The notes beneath the pieces are model-generated. The model was not told the DNA's origin and did no database searches. It saw only the letters and a list, made by a program, of their open reading frames with translations. A DNA stretch of 30,393 nt from a virus: the IMG/VR virus record IMGVR_UViG_3300017727_000090, positions 1-30,393 of that record. One strand, 5' to 3'. Each line of letters begins with the position of its first letter. The stretch's first letter is position 1. Shown here piece after piece: positions 20,109-28,135 of this stretch. Position numbers and translations under genes: made by a program.

Positions 20109-22177
20109 GAGCAGGAATATGGATTTGTTTCTGGTGTGAAGTCTTCTATACTAGTAAAGTCATTTGGATCAGTATCTGGTACTGGAGGTAAAACTGTAGT
20201 AGGCGGTACAATCGGTGAAACAACTAGTGATCCTCCTGGCGAAGATATTAATGTGTCTGTTTCAGGAGCAGTTAAGTCTCCGGTAGATGGTGGAAAAGTG
20301 TTGATATTAGGTATAATTGGCACATCAGGACCTAAGATATTTTCTCTATCACCTATACCAATAACATCATCTAATGTAGAAACGTCATTAGTTTCAAAAC
20401 TGGGAACAATATTATTACCAAATACAATATCTAAAACTTCTGGCGCCACAATTATATTTATTGGTTCTTCTTGACATGGTTGTATAACATATTCCAAGCT
20501 CCCGGTGGATGGATCTACAGTACCAACTTCTTTAATTACATTACCATTCGTAGTTATAAGATATAGTTTATTATCACTTTCGCATCCAGTAAATGCTGCT
20601 AAATGAACAGGCAAAGAAATATTTCTATGACAAAATGGTTCAGAAAGTACATAGTAATCTCCTGTAACGCCAGTATTTAATGATGTATAAAAATCAGTGT
20701 AATATATTTTCTCAAGTCCTTGGATTAAATTAACCGGTTGACTTAGATAAATTGGTACTGAAACAAACTTAATTGCAGGATCTAATGATTTTAGACCACA
20801 TCGTAAAGAAAGATCAGAGTATTCACCACCAAAATTACGGAAAGATAGTTTAGAAATATAGTCTTGTATATATTCATTGATTAAAGATTTAAGTTCTGAT
20901 TCTAAATTTTTTGTTTTTGATTTATCATATATTATATTTGGATTAGCAACTATAGTAATGTTAATCGGATCTTTTATTTCTACTTCAATAGATCCAACTT
21001 TATACTCTCTTAGTTCAGATATAATTCTACGTTTTTCTGCAAAACTAACAGTTTCTCCAACGAGTGGTTTAATAGTTATAATAACTTTACCAAATTGTGG
21101 AGGTATTAACGACTCACCACCAACAACTTTGACTAAATCAGTATTTGGATATATTTGTTTTATTAGTGATTCATAATCAGAAAGAGTAACAGCTCTTTCC
21201 TGTGATGCATAATATCTTGGTGCTCTAAATTTTATTGATTGTACACTTTCGTATTCACTACCACCATCAGAATATTTGTCTTTATATACAGGAGTAATAC
21301 CAGAATACGAAATTGAAGTAACAACATCACTATCATTTTTTGACTCTATAGATCCTGTTATTTTGATATTACCACTACTAGTATTAATATTATTCGATTT
21401 AGATCCTGAAGAAACTATATAATCAAGTTTTACAATTTCTCCATCATTAAGTTTTCTTCCAATTACATCATCACCAAAAATTACTTCATATTTTTGATCT
21501 TGCACTTCTTCGACAAAGAAAATTTCATCTGAATTAGATACATTTACGATAGTATTTTTTTTAGTATATTCTTTTACGACATTATTTGTTGGATCAGTAA
21601 TTACATAAGCTTTAATTGTATTTGAGTCAACAAAATTATTTGGTATAAAAAATCTTTGATTTTCATTAGATGTATCTACAGTATAGAAAATAGAGAACTC
21701 TGTTCCTTCATATAATTCTACATCTTTAATAGTTACACTAGTTTTTCCAAAACTATCAATTTCTATATCATTTCTTACTAAAAATGTAAATGTTTCGCCA
21801 CCCGGTGATGCAGAAAGAACATTACCTTTTTTTAATGTAACGTATCTACTATCACTAGGTAAAGGATTACTAGAGTTGCCAATAGTAAGATCTATAGTTA
21901 ATTTAGCTGACCTGTAAGAATTTGATCTATATCCTAGTCTTTTTGCAATAGATACTACGTTATCTCTAAGAACAGCAGTATCAAGATTTAACTCATTTGC
22001 TGCCATATTTACATTATATGAAGTATATAATGTATTATAAGCCAGTATATCAATTAACATTGAAAGGTTTGACCCTTCAAAATCATATCCAGTAAAACTA
22101 TTTTGTGTTTTTATATAGTTCTTTATAGAACTTTTTATCTGCTCAAATTCTAAAGCAGATACTACAGGTAATTCCAT
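20105..22177 (-). CDS. 6: Baseplate wedge protein gp6
   Basis: T4 gp6 family (baseplate J-like), the protein that forms the ring linking the wedges around the hub. The N-terminal signature is clear: GYDFEGSNLSMLIDILAYNT (residues 30-49), NVNMAANELNLDTAVLRDNV (55-74) and AKRLGYRSNSYRSA (78-91). APRYYASQERAVTLSDYESL (about 320-345) is followed by VVGGESLIPPQFGKVIITIK, both typical of the family. Length 690 aa compares with 660 in T4. The last ~100 residues (from about 592) are an unusual P/T/S/D-rich low-complexity tail (VVSPIVPPTTVLPPVPDTDP) ending NPYSCS, which I do not recognise from T4 gp6. The gene starts 4 nt after gp25 and overlaps the 3520-aa gene by 4 nt, so gp25, gp6 and the giant form one translational unit. 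Confidence 0.95.
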   Translation of the reverse strand: MELPVVSALEFEQIKSSIKNYIKTQNSFTGYDFEGSNLSMLIDILAYNTLYTSYNVNMAANELNLDTAVLRDNVVSIAKRLGYRSNSYRSAKLTIDLTIGNSSNPLPSDSRYVTLKKGNVLSASPGGETFTFLVRNDIEIDSFGKTSVTIKDVELYEGTEFSIFYTVDTSNENQRFFIPNNFVDSNTIKAYVITDPTNNVVKEYTKKNTIVNVSNSDEIFFVEEVQDQKYEVIFGDDVIGRKLNDGEIVKLDYIVSSGSKSNNINTSSGNIKITGSIESKNDSDVVTSISYSGITPVYKDKYSDGGSEYESVQSIKFRAPRYYASQERAVTLSDYESLIKQIYPNTDLVKVVGGESLIPPQFGKVIITIKPLVGETVSFAEKRRIISELREYKVGSIEVEIKDPINITIVANPNIIYDKSKTKNLESELKSLINEYIQDYISKLSFRNFGGEYSDLSLRCGLKSLDPAIKFVSVPIYLSQPVNLIQGLEKIYYTDFYTSLNTGVTGDYYVLSEPFCHRNISLPVHLAAFTGCESDNKLYLITTNGNVIKEVGTVDPSTGSLEYVIQPCQEEPINIIVAPEVLDIVFGNNIVPSFETNDVSTLDDVIGIGDRENILGPDVPIIPNINTFPPSTGDLTAPETDTLISSPGGSLVVSPIVPPTTVLPPVPDTDPNDFTSIEDFTPETNPYSCS

Positions 22178-22181
22178 TTAA

Positions 22182-22631
22182 TTAACTTTCTCTGACTAGT
22201 ACAAATGACAAGTTCTGTAAAGCTGGAGGTAATCCAACTATAAGATATTCTATATAAACATCAAAATTATTAGAGTCGGGTTCAACATCAACTTCAATTG
22301 CTGATAATGAAATTCTAGGTTCTTCAGCAAGTAACACCCGTTCTATCTCTGATATTAAAGCATTTGCAGATACTTTTGTATGTAACTCAAATAAGTGAGA
22401 AGTTACATCTGTACCTAATAATGGATTAAACAATCTTTCATTAACTCCAGTTAAAACTAAGTTTTTTACTGATTGTTTAATTGCTTCCTCGTTTTTTAAA
22501 ACTACAATATCATTGGTGATAGGATTTAGACTAAAATTAAAGCTAATATCTTTAAATGACCGGGAAACTTTTCCCAGATATTTATTATCTAAAGATCTCC
22601 TATTGGTTGTAGAACCAAGATATTGAGCCAT
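22182..22631 (-). CDS. 25: Baseplate wedge protein gp25
   Basis: GPW/gp25 family, the lysozyme-like-fold wedge subunit that joins sheath initiation to gp6 and gp53 in contractile tails. Characteristic residues are FKDISFNFSLNPITNDIVVL (26-45), AIKQSVKNLVLTGVNERLFN (50-69) with PLLG following, and EEPRISL (103-109), the conserved EPR-type motif. Length 149 aa compares with 132 in T4. In T4 gene 25 lies in a different cluster; its adjacency to gene 6 is the usual cyanophage arrangement. Only a weak ribosome site (TGGA) is seen before the ATG. A 37-nt AT-rich gap separates it from the 51-aa gene, with no recognisable promoter. Confidence 0.95.
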   Translation of the reverse strand: MAQYLGSTTNRRSLDNKYLGKVSRSFKDISFNFSLNPITNDIVVLKNEEAIKQSVKNLVLTGVNERLFNPLLGTDVTSHLFELHTKVSANALISEIERVLLAEEPRISLSAIEVDVEPDSNNFDVYIEYLIVGLPPALQNLSFVLVRES

Positions 22632-22668
22632 TAATCCAGAGTATTAGTGTATACTATATATGTTAGTT

Positions 22669-22824
22669 TTACTGTACTTTTTTTATTTTTTCACAATTCC
22701 GTAAATCTAACTTATTTACACTCTTCAAGTAAATATCAGATTTGGGATTTGTTATTAAAACAACTGTACCAAATTGTTCATACATGATAGATGGAATATA
22801 TTCTGGATTTGGTGAATTTGCCAT
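22669..22824 (-). CDS. Small conserved-looking protein of unknown function (51 aa)
   Basis: The frame could extend upstream into the 215-aa gene, but the natural start is the ATG at 22822-22824, 19 nt after that gene's stop. From there the product is MANSPNPEYIPSIMYEQFGT, then VVLITNPKSDIYLKSVNKLD and LRNCEKIKKVQ. The composition is protein-like (one hydrophobic strand, basic C-terminus), and it fills an otherwise empty gap in a near-gapless structural operon. No strong ribosome site is visible, so coupling to the upstream gene is likely. No domain is recognised. It is probably a baseplate-operon accessory protein, but this is inference. Confidence 0.6.
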   Translation of the reverse strand: MANSPNPEYIPSIMYEQFGTVVLITNPKSDIYLKSVNKLDLRNCEKIKKVQ

Positions 22825-22843
22825 TTTTAATAATTCGATTAAG

Positions 22844-23491
22844 TTAATTAGTTTCTGTTTCTGTTTGCCAAAAATATTCATCTGTTTGACCAAGACGACC
22901 CCACTTGATCCCATTTTCAACTTGATAGTATTTTGTTGAAACTTTAAAATCAGGAGTTTTTGGAGTTTCCGGTGTAATAGAAAGATCATAAATTCTCATT
23001 CTATTATTTGGATATAGTGCAAACTGTCCATTTTCTAACAAAACACAGTTATGAGACTTATGTTCATCAGGAACTTCACTTACATTAGTGTCAATAGAGT
23101 CAATATCAAAATGAAAGTTGTCTAGTGTGAACAAATATTCACCACTCACCGAACCGAAGTTACGAGTTCGTAATTCAATATCCATAGAAGCAATAAATTG
23201 TTTTTGAATTGCTACAATACCATAATCCATGCAATTCCAAAATTGTAGGTTAGGAAGGTCTAGATCGGGTTCAGGAGTCGCTGGGCGGTCCAGGAATGCA
23301 CTGATTGGTAATTTATCATACATTGCCCCATATTCTGGTAAATAGGTCTCAAAATAAAAAGCACGTCCAGGTATACTTTTAGCAGATACCCAAACGCCCT
23401 CAACAAATTCGCCAAAACCAGTCTGATGATCAGTAAGATATTCTTTCCTTACATACACCTTTTTTGCTGGTAAATTGACGACTAGACTCAC
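22844..23491 (-). CDS. Conserved cyanophage protein near the baseplate genes, function unknown (215 aa)
   Basis: The product begins MSLVVNLPAKKVYVRKEYLT and contains GEFVEGVWVSAKSIPGRAFY followed by FETYLPEYGAMYDKLPISAF, then YLFTLDNFH, EVPDEHKSHN and LENGQFALYPNNRMRIYD. These blocks belong to a protein conserved in T4-like cyanophages between the spike/hub genes and gp25. No enzymatic motif or membrane segment is visible; a structural or assembly role is inferred from position. The start codon is GTG, not ATG: its bases overlap the TGA of the 48-aa gene (GTGA, 4 nt), with a strong ribosome site AAGGAAA immediately upstream. It therefore shares the sigma-70 promoter at 23658-23686. Confidence 0.85.
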   Translation of the reverse strand: MSLVVNLPAKKVYVRKEYLTDHQTGFGEFVEGVWVSAKSIPGRAFYFETYLPEYGAMYDKLPISAFLDRPATPEPDLDLPNLQFWNCMDYGIVAIQKQFIASMDIELRTRNFGSVSGEYLFTLDNFHFDIDSIDTNVSEVPDEHKSHNCVLLENGQFALYPNNRMRIYDLSITPETPKTPDFKVSTKYYQVENGIKWGRLGQTDEYFWQTETETN

Positions 23492-23634
23492 TTTCCTTGA
23501 CCCCTATATGCTTTTTGTTTGCCGTTACGACTAGTTGCAGACATTTTAGTATTTGTACTACGTCCCTGACGAGTCATTTTTGGCGCGCCAGCAACCCAAC
23601 CATCTTTTGTCAAACTACCTTTTGATTTAGCCAT
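23488..23634 (-). CDS. Very basic 48-aa cyanophage protein
   Basis: The ATG at 23632-23634 opens a 48-residue frame: MAKSKGSLTKDGWVAGAPKM, TRQGRSTNTKMSATSRNGKQ, KAYRGQGK. It has 12 basic residues and one acidic, so it probably binds nucleic acid or another polyanion, or acts as a flexible basic adaptor. The pattern 'MAKSKG..TKDG...G.PKMTRQGRS..TK.SATS.NG....YRGQGK' fits a small protein recurrent in T4-like cyanophages; its function is unknown. It stands first behind a near-consensus sigma-70 promoter (23658-23686), unusual inside a late structural cluster, and its stop overlaps the GTG start of the next gene. No good ribosome site precedes it. It is short but well supported by composition and tight packing. 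Confidence 0.8.
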   Translation of the reverse strand: MAKSKGSLTKDGWVAGAPKMTRQGRSTNTKMSATSRNGKQKAYRGQGK

Positions 23635-23657
23635 AATTGTTTTATCAAACTGATGTT

Positions 23658-23686
23658 ATTATACTATACTGATGATCACAGGTCAA
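23658..23686 (-). promoter_or_regulatory. Near-consensus sigma-70 promoter within the late gene cluster
   Basis: On the minus strand: -35 TTGACC (23681-23686), a 17-nt spacer, and -10 TATAAT (23658-23663), which is 11 of 12 consensus bases at optimal spacing. Transcription should start near 23651, giving a leader of about 17 nt to the 48-aa gene. The -35 box overlaps the stop codon of the PAAR gene. Host-type promoters are expected for early T4-like genes, so this one could express the 48-aa and 215-aa genes before the late phase. Confidence 0.75.
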
Positions 23687-23952
23687 GTAATAATGACATT
23701 AGGAGACCCCGTAATTCTAATGTGACCACAACTATCAAAAGATCCAACTGTAGTAGTAGGACTACCCTGAATAATTACATTTGGTCTTCTTGTTGTAGTG
23801 ACAGCAAAATGAGTTGGTTTTGAATCATGGGGAGCAACAATATCACCAGCAGTTGCTGCTGGTCTTCCATTCACATAAGTTCTTAAAGCTTTGCATCCAA
23901 TAACAGGAGCTCCATCGGAGTTGATATCTCCAAATCTTACTTGTAGTGACAT
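23683..23952 (-). CDS. PAAR-domain spike-tip protein (89 aa)
   Basis: PAAR proteins form the sharp cone that caps the central spike of contractile tails and bind a metal ion near the apex; T4 gp5.4 is the counterpart. The chain has the typical G/T/H-rich layout: GAPVIGCKALRTYVNGRPAA (residues 14-33), TAGDIVAPHD, RRPNVIIQGSPTTTVGSFDS and CGHIRITGSPNVII. H43, H48, C74 and H76 are candidate metal ligands. Its length is close to the minimal PAAR size, with no effector extension, fitting a pure tip. A strong ribosome site, AAGGAG, lies 6 nt before the ATG. The stop of the 1385-aa gene overlaps the start by one base (TAATG). Proximity to gp25 and gp6 supports the assignment. Confidence 0.88.
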   Translation of the reverse strand: MSLQVRFGDINSDGAPVIGCKALRTYVNGRPAATAGDIVAPHDSKPTHFAVTTTRRPNVIIQGSPTTTVGSFDSCGHIRITGSPNVIIT

Positions 23953-26900
23953 TAGTTCTCCTTAAGACTATAAATCCAATGTTGAGATACACTGAATCCC
24001 TTCTCATAACTACTTATAACAGAAATTTTTGGAGTTGACTGAGATCCTGTTAAAATAGTATCATCTGGATTACTTTCTGAATTAGTTCCAAACACTTCTA
24101 TAACACCAGTACCACTACCTTTACCAGTTGCAATAAAAACATCACCAATGGATGGAGTATCGCCAGAACCATATAATGTCCAATCAGTATTCCCAAGAAT
24201 AACAATTTTATATTTTGTACCTTTCCTCATTTCTGGAGCAGTAATAGTCTTTAGAAACACTGGAGAACTACCTACAGCTCCTCTTACAATATTATCAAAT
24301 GAATTATCTGTTTTTGAACCATAATAAATTATTTCTTCGCCGGAATAAGTAAAGAATGGTGAATTGTTACCACCTTCATCAGTTTGTATTTTTTTAGTAT
24401 ACTTTGGAATAATTAAATATCCAGAAGAAAGAAAACCTACAGTACTACTAACTTTTATGCTAGTACTAACACTCGTGACATCTTCAGTAATTGTTGTGTT
24501 TATTGGTGAATCCATATATGGATTACCTAAATTTTGTAATGTTTCTCCAATAAGATCAGTAAGTTCATTGAGTCTAAACCAAAATAGTTTATAATAATCC
24601 ATTTGATAACTTACATTTGGTTCCCATAAAACTTTTGGATATGATGATACAGTAGGATTACTGATGTCATCATCACTATTACGATCTTTGTAATCTAAAT
24701 CTCTCAAAATAGGCGGTAATGAACTATTAGTTGACTCATAATATGCACCACTACCCATTGATTCCGATCTCTCCCCGACATAAATGTTGTCCGCCGTACT
24801 TTTTGGACTGGGTGACTTCCAGGCTACACTATAATTACACCCAGACCCAGAAGTACCTGGTGTTGGAGCAACATATCCAAAATCGCCAGGATCTCCTCCC
24901 GACCCAGGTGAACTGGCGGTTCCAATAACAAGATTATTTGTTTTTAATGAAGAGAGACTGCCAAGAGAGGTAGTAATATCGGTTACATAATTATCAGAAT
25001 TTTTGTTTATATTAATGTTTATAGTTGCAGCTGCAACACCAGGTACAGTTACATCAAAAGGAATAGGAGAAGATTCAGAATTTGTCCAACATGGTTTTGA
25101 ACGAAAAACTAATTTTGGTTGATTAACCGTAGTTCCTGGATCTAGGTCTAGATTTGGACTCATATAACGATCATCTGAAATAATAAGATCCTCAACGTAA
25201 TATTTTACTCTATCCATTGCCGGAGGAATGTCCCTGTAAGAGTAAGCAATGTTTTCTATACCAGAATCATCAGATCCTTCTACGGAAGGTGGAAGATTAT
25301 CAATATTTGTTATGACGGGAACTACATTATTAGTCTTCTTTGTGGCTTCTTTTACACGATTTACTACGGAATCTTTATCATTAATGAGTTTATTATAATA
25401 TTCTTCACTCAAAAATGAAGAATTTGATAAAGATTTTTCAACAACTTCCGTAAATCTATCCTTTACAGAGTCAATTGTATTGTAACCTTGAGGTTTTTCC
25501 GCATTTTTTGCACTTTGAAATTTTAAAATACACTCATCATTGATTGCATCGACGATTGATACTGATGCCTCATCGAGAATATCAAGTTCCTGAAATGGAT
25601 CGTAAGACTTAAAGTAATCTAGTTGAATAGAATCTCTACAAACATCATCATAAGTTGATGCAGCTTTCTTAGAACCTATATTAGATATTACATATGAATT
25701 AATTTTTTGATATAAAGTAATAATATTCTTATCTTGATTATAAAGTTCCAGAAAATAATAAAACTTATCTCTAGATATTGGTGCTAATGTCAAAGCTAAG
25801 TATATGGCACTAATTTTATATGCAGTTTCATTCTTAGGAGAGAACATTAGATACTCATTAGTATCTTTAGTGTCATTATTCCATGCAATAGTACCTAATA
25901 TGAATTCACCATTTGCATCAGAATCTACCTCAGGAGTACATTTATTATTTGATGTATAAAATATTGGTGTATATTTGATTTCTTTTCTATCTTTACTATT
26001 ATAAACTCCGACAATTGCAGAACGATTTACAATTCCCTTACCCGCTCTTACAATAATAGAGATATCATTTGATGTATATTCAGTATCTACAGAAAAATTA
26101 GATCCACTGCCATTAAGTGTTGCATAACATAGTGTATGAACACTTACTCGATTGACTGCTGCATCAGCAAATTTTATAATTTTTACTTTACTATCACTAA
26201 CTGGTTTGTTGATGTAAATAATTCGATTTGTGTTATCAACTCCAGTAATGTATGTACCATCACTAATACCATCACCAAAAACTTCCATTCCCGATACTAG
26301 ATCATTAGTTGCATTTAAATGTAACCAACCTTTAGTACGATTAAAATCTGCATTTGTGCCACCAGTTGTAGAAATAAATTTTGATTCAGTAACTCTAGTT
26401 TCTTCAATTCCTTGTTTAGACTTACTTGATACTGATCTTTTTAAAGCTACGTCAACAACATAATTAATAATATTTGTAATTTGATGTCCATTAATTGTAT
26501 CACCAATACTTAATAACTTAGTTGTAGAACCAGTATTAGAAGTACTCGAAGGATTTGTATAACCAAATTTTATATTCCAATCACGTATGAATGTATTTGT
26601 ACCATCACTACTCACAAACCACACCAGAAAAGTTGTAGGATTGACTAATTTTATTTTAGAAACACTTATATCTTTTCGTATACCTGATGCTGTTTTACCA
26701 CCAGTGACAGTAATATTCAGATCATTTTGTGATGCTAAGTTCACACCTGTGATTGTAACCAAATAATGTTTTCTTGATAACGAATTGTCTTTACCACCAA
26801 GATCTGCAACTGATTGTGGAGTAACTGTTACACTAGAATTTGATGATGTTAAACTATTTGTTACATTTGCAGGATCATCAAATACATGTTGAATATCAGA

Positions 26901-28109
26901 ATTCTTATTTGTACTTGAAGTTGTTACATTTTCTGGTTGATAATTGAAGAAAATTGAATTATCATCTGTACCACCCTGATAAATTATTGGACTGCCAATT
27001 TTAGATTCAAGAAAATTTGCATCATTTGACACGTTAGCTGGTGGAGTTCCTGTAATTGAAAGATTTCCTTTTGAATCGAATGATGCATTACCAGAGGTTA
27101 CATTAATAACAACTTTAGCATTTATATCACTACCAGCACCATCGTAAAAATTAATTCTAGTTCCGCTACTAACAACATCAAATCCACCTTGATTGTCAAT
27201 AACGTCCATTGCATAATCACCTACTGGTAAGGTAACTGTCTGACTTGAACTACCCTTCTCTCCAGTTTGTTGGAATGTAACACCACTTCCATTCCAAGTT
27301 AATGTATTAACTGCAACACCAGCAGTGTTTGGATTATCATCCCATTCAAAATCAAATTTAATTGTTGATTCTACATTATTTGGTACTCCTGCATCACCAA
27401 CAATTTTACCAGTCGTTGCATCAATATTTAACTTACGATAAACCCAATCACCATCACTATCAGTATCAACCCAATAAATTTCACTTTGAGTCTTGTCTAA
27501 TGTAAAACTTGTATTAAATGTATTTGATGCCGCAAATGGAGTATATGTTGTGGAAGTTGATCCACCATTTGGAGCTGCACAACCGCATGTTTTTGTTTCT
27601 TCTATAAACCCACCAACTGTTCTTGGTTTTAATGTATGACTTGTAGGCCAGTTATAAACATGTTGAAAATATTCTTCATCATAGGTAATGAATGGTCTAA
27701 TTTCTTTTTCATACCTAGGTATTCTAGATTTGCTTTTACTTTCACCTTCAGTATCTTGATCGTAAAAGTATTCACTACTTAAAATATTACTTAACTGAGT
27801 TGATGTATCTCCATCAACATAATCATCAATGTCATTAACATAATTGTAACGCATGTATAAAGGTTCACGCTCATGAAATGTTGCGTTCTTTATATCATTG
27901 CCGTATGAGTCTGTGCCAGAAAAAGAGCTTTGTGTACCATTACCAACTTCAAATTGATTATATCGTACAATCGACATGGTTGTCGTAGTGCCAGGTGCTG
28001 TTTCACTTTCACAATCTGTCCCATCTTGAGATGTAAATGATAACGTTCGAGTCTTAAATGACTCTGTTGGTTTTGCATTATTAATTTTTGTCTTGTCTTG
28101 TTTCGCCAT
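23952..28109 (-). CDS. Large virion structural protein next to PAAR (1385 aa)
   Basis: I recognise blocks typical of a large cyanophage structural protein: MRYNYVNDIDDYVDG, CGCAAPNGG (about 173-181) and AYSYRDIPPAMDRVKYYVED, then DRYMSPNLDLDPGTT (about 955-993). The C-terminus holds two generic phage modules: SSGYLIIPK...GEEIIYYGSK...FDNIVRGAVGSSP (about 1214-1282) and KYKIVILGNTDWT...VFIATGKGSGTG (about 1296-1335). No lysozyme or gp27/gp5 OB-fold signature is apparent, so I do not call it gp5 although it precedes the PAAR tip. It probably belongs to the central baseplate or spike surroundings (inference from position). No Shine-Dalgarno is visible before the ATG; it follows the 59-aa gene after 26 nt and overlaps PAAR by 1 nt. 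The coding sequence is AT-rich, in contrast to the genes to its right. Confidence 0.82.
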   Translation of the reverse strand: MAKQDKTKINNAKPTESFKTRTLSFTSQDGTDCESETAPGTTTTMSIVRYNQFEVGNGTQSSFSGTDSYGNDIKNATFHEREPLYMRYNYVNDIDDYVDGDTSTQLSNILSSEYFYDQDTEGESKSKSRIPRYEKEIRPFITYDEEYFQHVYNWPTSHTLKPRTVGGFIEETKTCGCAAPNGGSTSTTYTPFAASNTFNTSFTLDKTQSEIYWVDTDSDGDWVYRKLNIDATTGKIVGDAGVPNNVESTIKFDFEWDDNPNTAGVAVNTLTWNGSGVTFQQTGEKGSSSQTVTLPVGDYAMDVIDNQGGFDVVSSGTRINFYDGAGSDINAKVVINVTSGNASFDSKGNLSITGTPPANVSNDANFLESKIGSPIIYQGGTDDNSIFFNYQPENVTTSSTNKNSDIQHVFDDPANVTNSLTSSNSSVTVTPQSVADLGGKDNSLSRKHYLVTITGVNLASQNDLNITVTGGKTASGIRKDISVSKIKLVNPTTFLVWFVSSDGTNTFIRDWNIKFGYTNPSSTSNTGSTTKLLSIGDTINGHQITNIINYVVDVALKRSVSSKSKQGIEETRVTESKFISTTGGTNADFNRTKGWLHLNATNDLVSGMEVFGDGISDGTYITGVDNTNRIIYINKPVSDSKVKIIKFADAAVNRVSVHTLCYATLNGSGSNFSVDTEYTSNDISIIVRAGKGIVNRSAIVGVYNSKDRKEIKYTPIFYTSNNKCTPEVDSDANGEFILGTIAWNNDTKDTNEYLMFSPKNETAYKISAIYLALTLAPISRDKFYYFLELYNQDKNIITLYQKINSYVISNIGSKKAASTYDDVCRDSIQLDYFKSYDPFQELDILDEASVSIVDAINDECILKFQSAKNAEKPQGYNTIDSVKDRFTEVVEKSLSNSSFLSEEYYNKLINDKDSVVNRVKEATKKTNNVVPVITNIDNLPPSVEGSDDSGIENIAYSYRDIPPAMDRVKYYVEDLIISDDRYMSPNLDLDPGTTVNQPKLVFRSKPCWTNSESSPIPFDVTVPGVAAATINININKNSDNYVTDITTSLGSLSSLKTNNLVIGTASSPGSGGDPGDFGYVAPTPGTSGSGCNYSVAWKSPSPKSTADNIYVGERSESMGSGAYYESTNSSLPPILRDLDYKDRNSDDDISNPTVSSYPKVLWEPNVSYQMDYYKLFWFRLNELTDLIGETLQNLGNPYMDSPINTTITEDVTSVSTSIKVSSTVGFLSSGYLIIPKYTKKIQTDEGGNNSPFFTYSGEEIIYYGSKTDNSFDNIVRGAVGSSPVFLKTITAPEMRKGTKYKIVILGNTDWTLYGSGDTPSIGDVFIATGKGSGTGVIEVFGTNSESNPDDTILTGSQSTPKISVISSYEKGFSVSQHWIYSLKEN

Positions 28110-28135
28110 GATTCAATCGAAATTCGCGTGCTGAA

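Noticed and set aside
22632-22668. TATAGT as a possible -10 box before gp25
   Set aside because: No -35 box at an acceptable distance (AAAAGT at 17 nt), and the gap is simply AT-rich.
22825-22989. Upstream extension of the 51-aa gene into the 215-aa gene
   Set aside because: It would overlap the conserved 215-aa gene extensively in another frame with an unlikely K/L/Q-rich sequence; the ATG at 22824 sits in the intergenic gap.
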